From: Rhizobium terrae
GTDB lineage: Bacteria > Pseudomonadota > Alphaproteobacteria > Rhizobiales > Rhizobiaceae
Length of the DNA: 64,000 nt
Direction: 5' to 3'
Assembly: GCF_003425685.1 (NCBI RefSeq)
Contig: NZ_QJKM01000024.1
Span: 1-64,000, forward strand
In this document: positions 23,108 to 30,557 of the stretch, piece after piece
Layout of the letters: each line of letters starts with the position of its first letter
Position numbering within the stretch: position 1 is the stretch's first letter
Translations under genes and position numbers: made by a program
The notes under the pieces: generated by a model
Told to the model about the DNA's origin: nothing
The model's database searches: none
What the model saw: the letters and a program-made list of their open reading frames with translations, nothing else

Positions 23108-23187
23108 AGTTTTCCGCCGGCGCTTTCGCCATTTGTCGGTTTCGGCCGACGACGAGATCCTGGTGTCAACACAACAGGAGATGTCGA

Positions 23188-23766
23188 ATGCAAACGAAAC
23201 CGAAATCGCTACTGGATCTACTGAATCCATTCGTGTGGCTTGCCGCAATTTTCGGCCCGCTGCTGAGATTCCTTGGGCTCGCGTCGCCACCGCAGACGGG
23301 AGGATTTGAGAACATCAGCACGGGCGACGTCGAAGATGAGGCAAGATCCGCTCGCGAAACCGAAGAAGCGATAGATGCCATCATGGAGCAAATGTCGCCT
23401 GCGGATGTCGTCAAAGCCTACGCCCGGGCCGACGAGGACACACGATCGACGATGGATCTATCTGTGCTCGACCTCGAGGGCCAGGACTGGCTCCTCAACC
23501 TTTCCGACGAGGATCTCGATTTGCTTGGGATGTCTACGGAGGCAGCGTGTGCAAGGAGCCTTCAGGCTCGGAGCGTCCAGCCTGCATATCGCAAACCTCG
23601 ACCCGAAGCAGAAGCGCCCGCAGTCCTGTCGACCGCGAGCGCTGATGAAGAAGACTATGAAGAGTGGAAGCGGCAGCTAGTCGCGAAGCACTTCCGCGAG
23701 CTGTTCCATGCTCCGGGCGTTCCCAACCTTGAACCGAAGCATACCCCTGGACCCACGGTTCACTGA
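23188..23766 (+). CDS. Hypothetical protein with N-terminal hydrophobic segment
   Basis: A 192-residue protein starts MQTKPKSLLDLLNPFVWLAA. Residues about 12-32 form one membrane-type helix. The remainder is acidic and helical, with DVEDEARSARETEEAIDAIM and LNLSDEDLDLLGM, then a Pro-rich tail. It stands opposite the HTH gene in the switch region, where phage early lytic genes usually lie. The last 90 bp overlap a convergent gene. Function unknown. Confidence 0.6.
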   Translation: MQTKPKSLLDLLNPFVWLAAIFGPLLRFLGLASPPQTGGFENISTGDVEDEARSARETEEAIDAIMEQMSPADVVKAYARADEDTRSTMDLSVLDLEGQDWLLNLSDEDLDLLGMSTEAACARSLQARSVQPAYRKPRPEAEAPAVLSTASADEEDYEEWKRQLVAKHFRELFHAPGVPNLEPKHTPGPTVH

Positions 23767-23925
23767 GATCACGTCGGACTTCACGTTGAAGCCGCCCGCA
23801 ACCACCGCCGGGCGGTTTTCGATTTCGAACTTCCTGAGGGCGTCCCACAGCTCAGGGATCTCGTTCAGGACATGCCCCCAGCGCACCGCCATCGCTTCAT
23901 CGGAGAGATCTGTCTTCGGATTCAT
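23677..23925 (-). CDS. Hypothetical small protein, last gene of the minus operon
   Basis: An 82-residue protein starts MNPKTDLSDEAMAVRWGHVL, coupled to the upstream gene by ATGA. It is helical at the N-terminus with a beta C-terminal half (NVKSDVISVNRGSRGMLRFK). It overlaps the plus-strand gene 23188-23766 by 90 bp and also encodes across that gene's terminator hairpin. Both frames look protein-like, so I keep both. Function unknown. Confidence 0.55.
   Translation of the reverse strand: MNPKTDLSDEAMAVRWGHVLNEIPELWDALRKFEIENRPAVVAGGFNVKSDVISVNRGSRGMLRFKVGNARSMEQLAEVLRD
23792..23819 (+). terminator. Terminator of the 23188 gene, inside the opposing coding region
   Basis: Stem CCGCCCG / CGGGCGG followed by TTTT on the plus strand, 26 bp after the stop at 23766. 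It lies wholly within the minus-strand gene 23677-23925. Confidence 0.75.
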
Positions 23926-24239
23926 CAGGCAGCTCCACGATTGCGATCGATATGTGCCTGGCGCTGGCTGAGAGCTACCCGAAGACGGCGGACTTCGGCT
24001 TCCAGAGATGCGACATGACGGACGGCTCGCATAGCAACGCGGCCGAGATCATCAGCACGACCTCGGGCTTCGATCAGCTCGGTGGCATACTGATATGCAG
24101 CGCGGCGCTCCTTGCGCTCATCGGCTGCGCGCTTGCCTGCAGCGTGAGCGGCCGACATGGTCGACGCGAGGCCGCCGAGGAGGAGGGTGAGTTCGCCTGC
24201 AGCGCGGGCAGCGGGATCGCGGGAGGTAAAGATCGTCAT
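23925..24239 (-). CDS. Hypothetical helical basic protein
   Basis: A 104-residue protein; the ATG at 24239 is preferred because AGAAGGAG lies eight bases before it, though a GTG three codons upstream is possible. It is Ala/Arg-rich and mostly one long helix (RKERRAAYQYATELIEARGR, then VASLEAEVRRLRVALSQRQ), so it is probably a coiled-coil DNA- or protein-binding factor. It belongs to the minus operon that begins at 25134. No family is recognised. Confidence 0.6.
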   Translation of the reverse strand: MTIFTSRDPAARAAGELTLLLGGLASTMSAAHAAGKRAADERKERRAAYQYATELIEARGRADDLGRVAMRAVRHVASLEAEVRRLRVALSQRQAHIDRNRGAA

Positions 24240-24340
24240 TCGCGGCACTCCTTCTGAACTCGGGACATCATCGGTACACGGACCCGATTCGTTTGGGAGC
24301 CCCAGATCTCCAGGAACAGTTAAGAGAGTGCGATCGTACT

Positions 24341-24356
24341 CGCGGAGATATCCGTG
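24341..24356 (+). promoter_or_regulatory. Operator-like 16-bp dyad, copy 4
   Basis: CGCGGAGATATCCGTG followed by AGTT. It lies in the 120-bp gap of the minus operon, upstream of the 23925-24239 gene. Confidence 0.45.
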
Positions 24357-24359
24357 AGT

Positions 24360-24581
24360 TCAGCGCGGCAGCTTCTTCGCTACCATCTTGTTGCCGACCT
24401 TGTTCGTGCAGCCTTGGCATCTCAGCTTGGCGGGGATCGCTTTGAGGATGGCCTTCCGTCCGAGCACTCGGATCACATCCCTGCGTTCGACAGGGCCACT
24501 CCTGCGGCATGAAGGACAGGTGCCGACGAGGAAGTACCATTCAGGAAGTCGATCAAGAGTTTCTTCGGCGGCCGACCCCAA
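24360..24581 (-). CDS. Small zinc-ribbon protein
   Basis: A 73-residue protein with two Cys pairs, CPSCRR (about 22-27) and CQGC (about 55-58), separated by a basic stretch (RRDVIRVLGRKAILKAIPAK). This is a four-Cys zinc ribbon of the kind found in small rhizobial phage and mobile-element proteins, likely nucleic-acid binding. The start is uncertain: a TTG at 24581 is used, inside the upstream gene's 3' end, with which it overlaps in another frame. Confidence 0.55.
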   Translation of the reverse strand: MGSAAEETLDRLPEWYFLVGTCPSCRRSGPVERRDVIRVLGRKAILKAIPAKLRCQGCTNKVGNKMVAKKLPR

Positions 24582-24904
24582 CTGAGGAGCGGCCGCCTGG
24601 ACTCCGGGACAGGTGGATCCGGGGCAAGCGCGATCGTCATACGGTGCCGCTGATTCAGATGGACGAGGACTTTCCCTGGACGCTCGCGAACGGCTGCCTT
24701 GAGAGCGGCGACGGACACCGCGAAGACGGTCGAGCGGGATATCGTCTCCAAGAGCTGGCCGCCAGCCTCAGGCGCGTCCGACCAGACTTCGACACGGTAT
24801 GGAGCCTCAGGCGGCTCGGATCCACCGCGGCGGCTGCCTTCGCCGACGGTATAGCCGACATCGGCGCCATCGCGAACGATGTCGATGCCGCGGCGGTGTT
24901 TCAC
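24473..24904 (-). CDS. Hypothetical protein of the minus operon
   Basis: A 143-residue protein starts at a GTG that overlaps the upstream stop (GTGA). The middle, PYRVEVWSDAPEAGGQLLET and FAVSVAALKAAVRERPGKVL, is a clear alpha/beta fold. After about residue 110 the frame runs across the start of the zinc-ribbon gene and reads less convincingly, so the true C-terminus may be shorter or frameshifted. Function unknown. Confidence 0.5.
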   Translation of the reverse strand: MKHRRGIDIVRDGADVGYTVGEGSRRGGSEPPEAPYRVEVWSDAPEAGGQLLETISRSTVFAVSVAALKAAVRERPGKVLVHLNQRHRMTIALAPDPPVPESRRPLLSWGRPPKKLLIDFLNGTSSSAPVLHAAGVALSNAGM

Positions 24905-25134
24905 GAGACCCGCTCGTATTGCGGCTTCCAGCCTCGACCGATTCCCTTGGACATCAGGCTGGATGCGATCCAGAGCTGGTCCCTGAGGAAATCGGCGTCG
25001 GCGAGCAGAGAGCGGATCGCAACGAGTGGATCCCCGCCTGCTGCCTTGAGTACAGATACGGCCAGATCGACCGACTCGGGTGACTGGGTGTCAGTCTTAA
25101 CGATGGGGATGTCGAGTGCGAGTTGCTGAGCCAT
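24901..25134 (-). CDS. Hypothetical small protein, first gene of the minus operon
   Basis: A 77-residue protein with its start set at MAQQLALDIPIVKTDTQ, because GGAGG lies five bases before this ATG; an ATG four codons earlier has none. It is helical at the C-terminus. It is preceded on the minus strand by a sigma70-like promoter (TTGACT near 25200, AT-rich -10 AAAATA) with a repeated GAACAAA element, suggesting early, regulated expression of the five-gene operon. Confidence 0.6.
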   Translation of the reverse strand: MAQQLALDIPIVKTDTQSPESVDLAVSVLKAAGGDPLVAIRSLLADADFLRDQLWIASSLMSKGIGRGWKPQYERVS

Positions 25135-25227
25135 CAGAGCCTCCATAGGAATGTTATCCGCGTCAACGAATTTGTTCCTATTTTGTTCTCGTAGCGATCA
25201 GAGTCAAGCGGAGTCTTTTACGCGACG

Positions 25228-25860
25228 TCAGGAACAGGGAGTCGTTGCAAGGCTCTTCGGTTCACTCTCTAGTTTCTTGACCGATGGTCCCGCTAACTTG
25301 GTCAGATCGAGCAGATGGTAAACGGCGTCGTCGTCGAGCTCTATCCCCGAGTACCAGTCGCGGTTCCCCTCAGCCTTAAACAAGACGCCGCTGACTTCCG
25401 GCCAAACGAGGTGCAGCTTGTTCAAGCACTCTGCGTTGTTGTGCTTCAGAGCGTTTGCGAGGCGATGTACCCGGGCGAATTCGGGAGGTATCGCATAGCC
25501 GAGGCTTTCTGATGCCGCCGTCAGCTTCTTATGGTTTCCATTAGGGAGGTTGGCATATACCCGGAGCCGACGTTCCCAGTAATGATAGATCGTGATAGCG
25601 AATGCCTTCCGGAGTTCTGCATAAGCCTCCTGCAGGACCTCCATCTTATAGCTATAGATGTCCCCTGGATCGAAGAGCGTTGATCCGTCCTCCGCGCACT
25701 GAGGCTCCTCCGCATAGTCGCCAGACTGGCTGTCCCAAGCCTCCGACTCTTCCCGTATTTGATCTTGGATACCCTTGGCGGCTGCGGCAAAACTATCTCG
25801 AAGACAATCGATGCCTGACTGGTACATGAAGCCGCGCACGTTGAAATTCAGTTTTGCCAT
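25228..25860 (-). CDS. HEPN-like helical protein near the element border
   Basis: A 210-residue all-helical protein starts MAKLNFNVRGFMYQSG. An acidic N-terminal half is followed by FAITIYHYWERRLRVYANLP and, near residue 130, FARVHRLANALKHNNAECL. The segment RLANALKH satisfies Rx6H, and the NALKH block recurs in HEPN-related families linked to abortive infection. The assignment is by motif and fold impression, not proven. It lies alone, 280 bp from the tRNA-Phe border, a frequent spot for cargo genes in integrated elements. Confidence 0.55.
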   Translation of the reverse strand: MAKLNFNVRGFMYQSGIDCLRDSFAAAAKGIQDQIREESEAWDSQSGDYAEEPQCAEDGSTLFDPGDIYSYKMEVLQEAYAELRKAFAITIYHYWERRLRVYANLPNGNHKKLTAASESLGYAIPPEFARVHRLANALKHNNAECLNKLHLVWPEVSGVLFKAEGNRDWYSGIELDDDAVYHLLDLTKLAGPSVKKLESEPKSLATTPCS

Positions 25861-25933
25861 TCTTCTCGCCGCTCCCGGGTCGGATGATGTCCCCGATCTG
25901 AGTGAGAGGACGATCGCAAGTCAACGAGGGACG

Positions 25934-25948
25934 TCTCGAATCTTGCAG
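25934..25948 (+). repeat. TCTCGAATCTTGCAG motif, copy 4
   Basis: Identical to copy 2 over 15 bp, but with no gene downstream; it lies 20 bp before the iterons at the element's edge. Confidence 0.45.
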
Positions 25949-25968
25949 ATGACCGTGCTCAGATGGCG

Positions 25969-26062
25969 ACGGTATGGAAAACGGTATGGCCTGAGGTCTC
26001 AAGTTTGTGGACAAACACTGGCACCGCCTCATGAAACCGAAAACGGTATGGAAACGGTATAG
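25969..26062. repeat. Four ACGGTATGG iterons at the element's right end
   Basis: Copies at 25969, 25981, 26043 and 26054 (the last ACGGTATAG) form two pairs with 12- and 11-bp periods. GTTTGTGGACAAAC, an inverted repeat, lies between the pairs. Helically phased direct repeats 80-170 bp from a tRNA 3' end are typical arm-type integrase or excisionase sites of an attachment region. A replication or partition role cannot be excluded. Confidence 0.5.
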
Positions 26063-26139
26063 GTCGTCAGACACACCTGAAGTTACAGCGCCTTCGCTAC
26101 CGTACCGCGCCGTAAGTAATTGAACTTGCTAGGAAAATA

Positions 26140-26215
26140 TGGTGCCCGGAGGCGGATTTGAACCACCGACACGCGGATTTTCAATCCGCTGCTCTACCAA
26201 CTGAGCTATCCGGGC
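26140..26215 (-). tRNA. tRNA-Phe (GAA anticodon), likely attachment site
   Basis: The complement reads GCCCGGATAGCTCAG, an anticodon loop with GAA, GGTTCAAATCC and CCA at the 3' end: 73 nt plus an encoded CCA. The 7-bp acceptor stem (GCCCGGA/TCCGGGC) is intact. Its 3' end faces the phage-derived element, the standard arrangement when an integrase uses the tRNA 3' half as its core site and restores it on insertion. To the right begins conserved chromosome. Confidence 0.97.
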
Positions 26216-26396
26216 ATCGAGGCTCCAAAAGCCTTCCGGCGAAAGCCGGCGGGGGTATCTCCCCCGGAAGCGAGCGGGGTTATAACATCTTGTTCGGCCA
26301 TGTCCAGCACCCTCGCCCACTTTTTTGACAGGTTTGCGAAAGTCGCAAATTCCCCAACAAAAACAGCAGGCGCGGGCGCCGACATGCGCAGCGACG

Positions 26397-26612
26397 TTAT
26401 TCGCGCTCGTCGCCCCCGCCCGCCTTCGTTTCGTCTTCGGCGACGGGAATGGCGTAGGAGCCGTTCAGCCAGCGGGAAAGATCGAGCGTGCGGCAGCGGT
26501 CGGAGCAGAAGGGATAATGTTCGCGCGCGGACGGCTTGCCGCATTCGGGGCAAGGCCTCGTTTTTCTGAGCGGCTCGACCTTGCCGCCGGTCTTGATGGG
26601 TTCGGATGCCAT
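26397..26612 (-). CDS. yacG: DNA gyrase inhibitor YacG
   Basis: A 71-residue zinc-binding protein that binds GyrB and blocks DNA binding by gyrase. It contains the four-Cys pattern CPECGKP...YPFCSDRCR followed by the family's LDLSRWLNGSYAIP. The C-terminus is acidic. The start MASEPIKTGGKVEP is the usual alphaproteobacterial position. It is the first chromosomal gene beyond the tRNA-Phe and belongs to the conserved maf-yacG neighbourhood. Confidence 0.95.
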   Translation of the reverse strand: MASEPIKTGGKVEPLRKTRPCPECGKPSAREHYPFCSDRCRTLDLSRWLNGSYAIPVAEDETKAGGGDERE

Positions 26613-26789
26613 GTGCCAAGCACTCCTTTCTCTGGAAGGGCGTGGATATTTGCGGTCGCCAGCGATGTCCAACGGGCCGGCTGTCCCGGGTTGGCCCAGG
26701 ATCGGCCCTGGATCGGCTTTGCGCCCTGCCCTGAGCCGTTTGGATCTTCGGGTATCAGGCCCGGCCGGGATTCGGCCTCGATCCTGATT

Positions 26790-27410
26790 TCAGCCTTCCG
26801 GCCAGGCGGCCGCGACATCGAAGCCTTCGCCGGAAAGAAGCGTCGTCACCTCGTAGAGCGGCAGGCCGACGACATTGCTGTAGGAGCCGACCAGCTTCTG
26901 GACGAAGGATCCGGCAATGCCCTGGATCGCATAGGCGCCGGCCTTGCCGCGCCATTCGCCGGACGCGATGTAGTTCTCGATCTCGCGGATGGAAAGCCGC
27001 TTGAAGCGCACTTTCGTCTCGACCACCTTCTGGCGGAACTGCCCGCCCGGCGTGACGAGACAGATGCCGGTATAGACCCAGTGGCCGCGGCCGGAGAGCA
27101 GGTTCAGCGCTGCGGAAGCCTCTTGCGTATATTCGGTCTTCTCCAGGATGCGCCGGCCGACGGCGACCACCGTATCGGCCGAGAGGATATAGCTGTGGCG
27201 CCAGGCCGGATCGCCCTTCACCGCGGCAAACGCGGCCTCGGCCTTCTCGGTGGAAAGCCTGCGGGCGAGCGAGCGCGGATGTTCGGATTTCTTCGGCGCC
27301 TCGTCGATATCCATCGGCATCAGCCGCATCGGCCGGATGCCGGCCTGGTTGAGGAGATCGAGGCGGCGCGGAGAACCGGAGGCCAGTATCAGCTTTTGTT
27401 CCAGCGCCAT
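26790..27410 (-). CDS. Maf-like nucleotide pyrophosphatase
   Basis: A 206-residue Maf/HAM1-fold protein that hydrolyses non-canonical nucleoside triphosphates. The N-terminal [17 protein letters not shown] (nucleotide-binding SxSPRR) is followed by [15 protein letters not shown] with the catalytic Asp, and [20 protein letters not shown] at the C-terminus, all family signatures. It sits between infA and yacG as in other rhizobia. Confidence 0.93.
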   Translation of the reverse strand: MALEQKLILASGSPRRLDLLNQAGIRPMRLMPMDIDEAPKKSEHPRSLARRLSTEKAEAAFAAVKGDPAWRHSYILSADTVVAVGRRILEKTEYTQEASAALNLLSGRGHWVYTGICLVTPGGQFRQKVVETKVRFKRLSIREIENYIASGEWRGKAGAYAIQGIAGSFVQKLVGSYSNVVGLPLYEVTTLLSGEGFDVAAAWPEG

Positions 27411-27434
27411 GAGAGCCCGCCGCGAAGGATGAGA

Positions 27435-27653
27435 TTACTTGAAGCGGTAGGTGATGCGGCCCTTGGTCAGGTCGTAGGGCGTCATTTCGACGAGCACCTT
27501 ATCGCCGGCGAGAACGCGGATGCGGTTCTTGCGCATGCGGCCGGCGGTGTGGGCGATGATCTCATGCTCGTTTTCGAGCTTTACGCGGAAGGTCGCGTTG
27601 GGCAGGAGTTCGGTGACGATGCCCGGGAATTCAAGGACTTCTTCTTTTGCCAT
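27435..27653 (-). CDS. infA: Translation initiation factor IF-1
   Basis: A 72-residue OB-fold protein that binds the 30S A site during initiation. It begins [20 protein letters not shown] and ends [16 protein letters not shown]; the [19 protein letters not shown] core is diagnostic. The length is exactly that of the family. Confidence 0.98.
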   Translation of the reverse strand: MAKEEVLEFPGIVTELLPNATFRVKLENEHEIIAHTAGRMRKNRIRVLAGDKVLVEMTPYDLTKGRITYRFK

Positions 27654-27782
27654 CTAAGGGTTTTCTTCCTGTTTTGGATGCGGGACCGGCGAAACGATAT
27701 CCGCCGCCCGGAAATTTGGGCGGAAACTACACAATCATGTCCGCTTTGTGAACCTCGCTTGGGAACGATTCTCAAAGTCCGT

Positions 27783-28277
27783 TCAGGCCGTCTCCGCCGG
27801 GTGCCGGCGCAGGCCCGAAAAGCGCTCGTCGATCAGCCGCCAGAGATGATCGCGCACCTCGCGATAGGCATTCAGCATCTGGTCGCGCGTGCCGGTCACG
27901 GCGGTGGGATCCATGGTCGGCCAGTATACCACGTCGATCGCGTTGGAACGGGTCAGTTCGAGCGCGGCGTGATGGGCTTCCGGCGTCAGCGTCACGATCA
28001 GATCGAAAAAATCGTCTTCCAGTTCTTCCAGTGCGCGCGGCTGGTGCCGGCCGATCGTCAAGCCGACCTCCTCCAGCACCACATCCACGAAAGGATCGCG
28101 CTCGCCGGAGCGCACCCCGGCCGACTGGACATAGATATCGTGCGGCAGGAGGTTTTTTGCAATGGCCTCGGCCATCGGCGAACGGATGACGTTGAAACCG
28201 CACATGAAGAGGACGGCACCTGGCCGCCTGGCGCCCGCACTCCCGGCATGTCCTTCGGGCGGAACGGCGCTCTCCAT
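27783..28277 (-). CDS. Low-molecular-weight protein phosphatase family protein
   Basis: A 164-residue protein. The P-loop appears as FMCGFNVIRSPMAEAIAKN, a variant of CxGNxCRSP in which the second position group is NVIRS. The general-acid region MDPTAVTGT lies near residue 125. This divergent ArsC/LMW-PTPase form is typically found next to UPF0262 in rhizobia. The ATG at 28277, two bases after the upstream stop, is preferred to an upstream TTG. Substrate unknown. Confidence 0.85.
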   Translation of the reverse strand: MESAVPPEGHAGSAGARRPGAVLFMCGFNVIRSPMAEAIAKNLLPHDIYVQSAGVRSGERDPFVDVVLEEVGLTIGRHQPRALEELEDDFFDLIVTLTPEAHHAALELTRSNAIDVVYWPTMDPTAVTGTRDQMLNAYREVRDHLWRLIDERFSGLRRHPAETA

Positions 28278-28279
28278 GG

Positions 28280-28753
28280 TCAGCCGCGCCAATAAAGCAC
28301 GCAGACCAGGGTGAAAAGCCGCCGCGCCGTATCGAAATCGATATGGATCTTGCCGTTCAGCCGGTCCATCAGGGTCTGCGAGCCCTCGTTGTGAATGCCC
28401 CGCCGGCCCATGTCGATCGCCTCGATGCGGCTCGGGGTGGAGGAGCGGATCGCCTCGTAATAGCTCTCGCAGATCATGAAGTAGTCCTTGATGATCCGCC
28501 GGAAGGGGGTGAGCGAGAGGATGTGGGTGACGACGTCGGCGCCCGCCTCGGTGGTGACGGCGAGGATGAGCTTCGAATCGACCAGCGAAAGCTTCAGCCT
28601 GTAGGGGCCGCCCGCATGGCCGGCGGGTTCGAAGCGGTTTTCCTCGATCAGGTCGAAGATGGCGACCGCCCGCTCATGCTCCACGTCGGGCGTCGAGCGC
28701 CCGATCGAATCGTCCAGAACGACGTCAGAGAGCCGGTAGTCACCTCCCGCCAT
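28280..28753 (-). CDS. UPF0262 family protein
   Basis: A 157-residue protein starts [19 protein letters not shown]. The stretch [20 protein letters not shown] and the ending [21 protein letters not shown] are characteristic of the alphaproteobacterial UPF0262 family, whose function is unknown. It lies 3 bp from hisD and 2 bp from the phosphatase, clearly one operon. Confidence 0.92.
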   Translation of the reverse strand: MAGGDYRLSDVVLDDSIGRSTPDVEHERAVAIFDLIEENRFEPAGHAGGPYRLKLSLVDSKLILAVTTEAGADVVTHILSLTPFRRIIKDYFMICESYYEAIRSSTPSRIEAIDMGRRGIHNEGSQTLMDRLNGKIHIDFDTARRLFTLVCVLYWRG

Positions 28754-28756
28754 CCG

Positions 28757-30055
28757 TCAGCCCCCGTCGTTAAGTCGAATGGCGACGGAACGGGCATGCG
28801 CATCGAGGCCTTCGGAGCGCGCCAGCGTGATCGCCGCAGGGGCGAGCTGGCGGAGCTGATCGGGGCCGAGGCGCAGGATCGAGGTGCGCTTGACGAAATC
28901 CAGCACCGAAAGGCCGGAGGAGAACCGCGCCGAACGCGCGGTCGGCAGCACATGGTTGGAGCCGCCGACATAATCGCCGATGACCTCCGGCGTATGGCGG
29001 CCGATGAAGATGGCGCCGGCATTGCGGATGCCCGGCAGCAGCGCATCGGGATCGGCAACCGCAAGCTCAAGATGTTCGGCGGCAATGCGGTTGGCGAGCG
29101 GCAGCGAGGCCCGAAGGTCCGGCACGAGAACGACCGCGCCGAAATCCCGCCAGCTGGCGGCGGCGGTGCCGGAACGGGAAAGCGTCTTCAGCTGGCGCTC
29201 GACGGCGGCTTCGACGGCCTTGCCGAGCGACGCATCGTCGGTGATCAGGATCGACTGGGCGCCGGCATCGTGCTCGGCCTGGGCCAGGAGATCGGCCGCC
29301 AGCCAGTCCGGATCGTTTTCCCCGTCGGCGATCACCAGCACTTCGGACGGACCGGCGATCATGTCGATGCCGACCGTTCCGAAAACCTGGCGCTTGGCGG
29401 CAGCGACATAGGCATTGCCCGGGCCGACGATCTTGGCGACCGGCGCGATTGTTTCGGTGCCATAGGCGAGCGCCGCCACGGCCTGCGCGCCGCCGACGCG
29501 ATAGATTTCCGTGACGCCGGCGATACGGGCCGCGGCCAGCACGGCCGGATTGATGCTGCCGCCGCCGGCCGGCACGACCATGACGACGCGCGGCACGCCG
29601 GCGACCCTTGCCGGCACGGCGTTCATCAGCACGGAGCTCGGATAGCTTGCGGTGCCGCCCGGAACGTAGAGGCCGACTGCCTCGATCGCCGTCCAGCGGG
29701 AGCCCAGCCCAACGCCGATCGCATCCTCGTAGATATCGTCCTTCGGCATCTGGCGGACATGGTGGCGCTCGATACGCTCGGCGGCGAATTTCAGGGCATC
29801 GAGGACCGCCGCATCCGTTTCGGCGACGGCGGCGTCGATATCCGTCTCGCTAACCCGGATACCGGCCTTCGAAAGATCCACCCCGTCGAACCGGGCCGAA
29901 TAATCGATCAGAGCCGCATCGCCACGGGCACGCACGTCGTCGATGATGGCACGCACCACCGCGTTCACATCTTCGGAGACTTCCCGTTTGGTCGAGAGGA
30001 AAGCGGAAAATCTTTCCTCGAAATCCTGCGATGCCTGCTCAAGCCAGATTGCCAA
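28757..30055 (-). CDS. hisD: Histidinol dehydrogenase
   Basis: A 432-residue zinc enzyme that oxidises L-histidinol to L-histidine in two NAD-dependent steps, the end of histidine synthesis. Visible signatures are VGLYVPGGTASYPSSVLMN, VGGAQAVAALAYGTE, GPGNAYVAAAKRQVFG and IAGPSEVLVIAD, plus the catalytic/zinc region QAEHDAGAQSILIT. The length is normal. It is first in the operon with UPF0262, the phosphatase and probably infA. Confidence 0.98.
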   Translation of the reverse strand: MAIWLEQASQDFEERFSAFLSTKREVSEDVNAVVRAIIDDVRARGDAALIDYSARFDGVDLSKAGIRVSETDIDAAVAETDAAVLDALKFAAERIERHHVRQMPKDDIYEDAIGVGLGSRWTAIEAVGLYVPGGTASYPSSVLMNAVPARVAGVPRVVMVVPAGGGSINPAVLAAARIAGVTEIYRVGGAQAVAALAYGTETIAPVAKIVGPGNAYVAAAKRQVFGTVGIDMIAGPSEVLVIADGENDPDWLAADLLAQAEHDAGAQSILITDDASLGKAVEAAVERQLKTLSRSGTAAASWRDFGAVVLVPDLRASLPLANRIAAEHLELAVADPDALLPGIRNAGAIFIGRHTPEVIGDYVGGSNHVLPTARSARFSSGLSVLDFVKRTSILRLGPDQLRQLAPAAITLARSEGLDAHARSVAIRLNDGG

Positions 30056-30125
30056 GCGGATATTCCTTCCAACTCACACGAAGATGCGATCCCGTTCGGG
30101 ATCCGGAGGCCGTATGCCGGGGATC

Positions 30126-30557
30126 CTATGGATGACGGGGCTTCGACGCGGTTTCCCACGCGCCGCCGACATCTGCAAGAGCCACTTCGATACATTCGAC
30201 ATCGAGCGCGATCGTCGCATTGCCGGCAAGCACCAGTTCCACGGTGCCTTCCGGGCCTTCGCCCTTCTGGGTGAAGGTGACCGCCAGAAGCGAAAGCACC
30301 TCGTCCCTGTTGTTGCGATCGATGCCGGTGGAACGCACCGCCTCGACGCGCTTGAACACCAGGGCGGAGCGGCGGCGCTCGAAACCCTTGCGTTTGCGGA
30401 CCGCGGTTTCCCAGACGAACCGATTGCCGGCAAGCGCGAAATTCCGTTCGGCGGGCGACCAGTGGACGTCGCCCACCTTGAAGACCGCGTCCTGCATATG
30501 GGCGGAGATCACGCCCAGGTCATCCGTATCCAGGGCAAGCAGCTTCAGCTCGGTCAT
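30126..30557 (-). CDS. DUF2948 family protein
   Basis: A 143-residue protein starts MTELKLLALDTDDLGVISAH and has the typical DAVFKVGDVHWSPAERNFAL and VELVLAGNATIALDVECIE blocks of DUF2948, a beta-rich alphaproteobacterial family of unknown function usually next to hisD. It lies 70 bp upstream of hisD on the same strand. Confidence 0.93.
   Translation of the reverse strand: MTELKLLALDTDDLGVISAHMQDAVFKVGDVHWSPAERNFALAGNRFVWETAVRKRKGFERRRSALVFKRVEAVRSTGIDRNNRDEVLSLLAVTFTQKGEGPEGTVELVLAGNATIALDVECIEVALADVGGAWETASKPRHP

Noticed and set aside
25969-26062. Iterons as a plasmid replication origin
   Set aside because: No replication initiator is visible and the repeats adjoin a tRNA 3' end; attachment-site function is the simpler reading, though not proven.
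750-26139. Integrase or recombinase gene for the element
   Set aside because: No protein shows the tyrosine (R-H-R-Y) or serine recombinase motifs; the gene, if any, is probably left of the window.
1-26140. CRISPR array
   Set aside because: The repeats found (promoter family, dyads, iterons) are dispersed or short tandem pairs; no regular repeat-spacer array is present.
26325-28295. 656-codon plus-strand frame across yacG, maf and infA
   Set aside because: Antisense of four recognisable core genes; composition rich in Arg, His and Gly typical of GC-rich shadow frames.
28343-30274. 643-codon plus-strand frame over hisD and UPF0262
   Set aside because: Antisense shadow of hisD; no motif or start signal.
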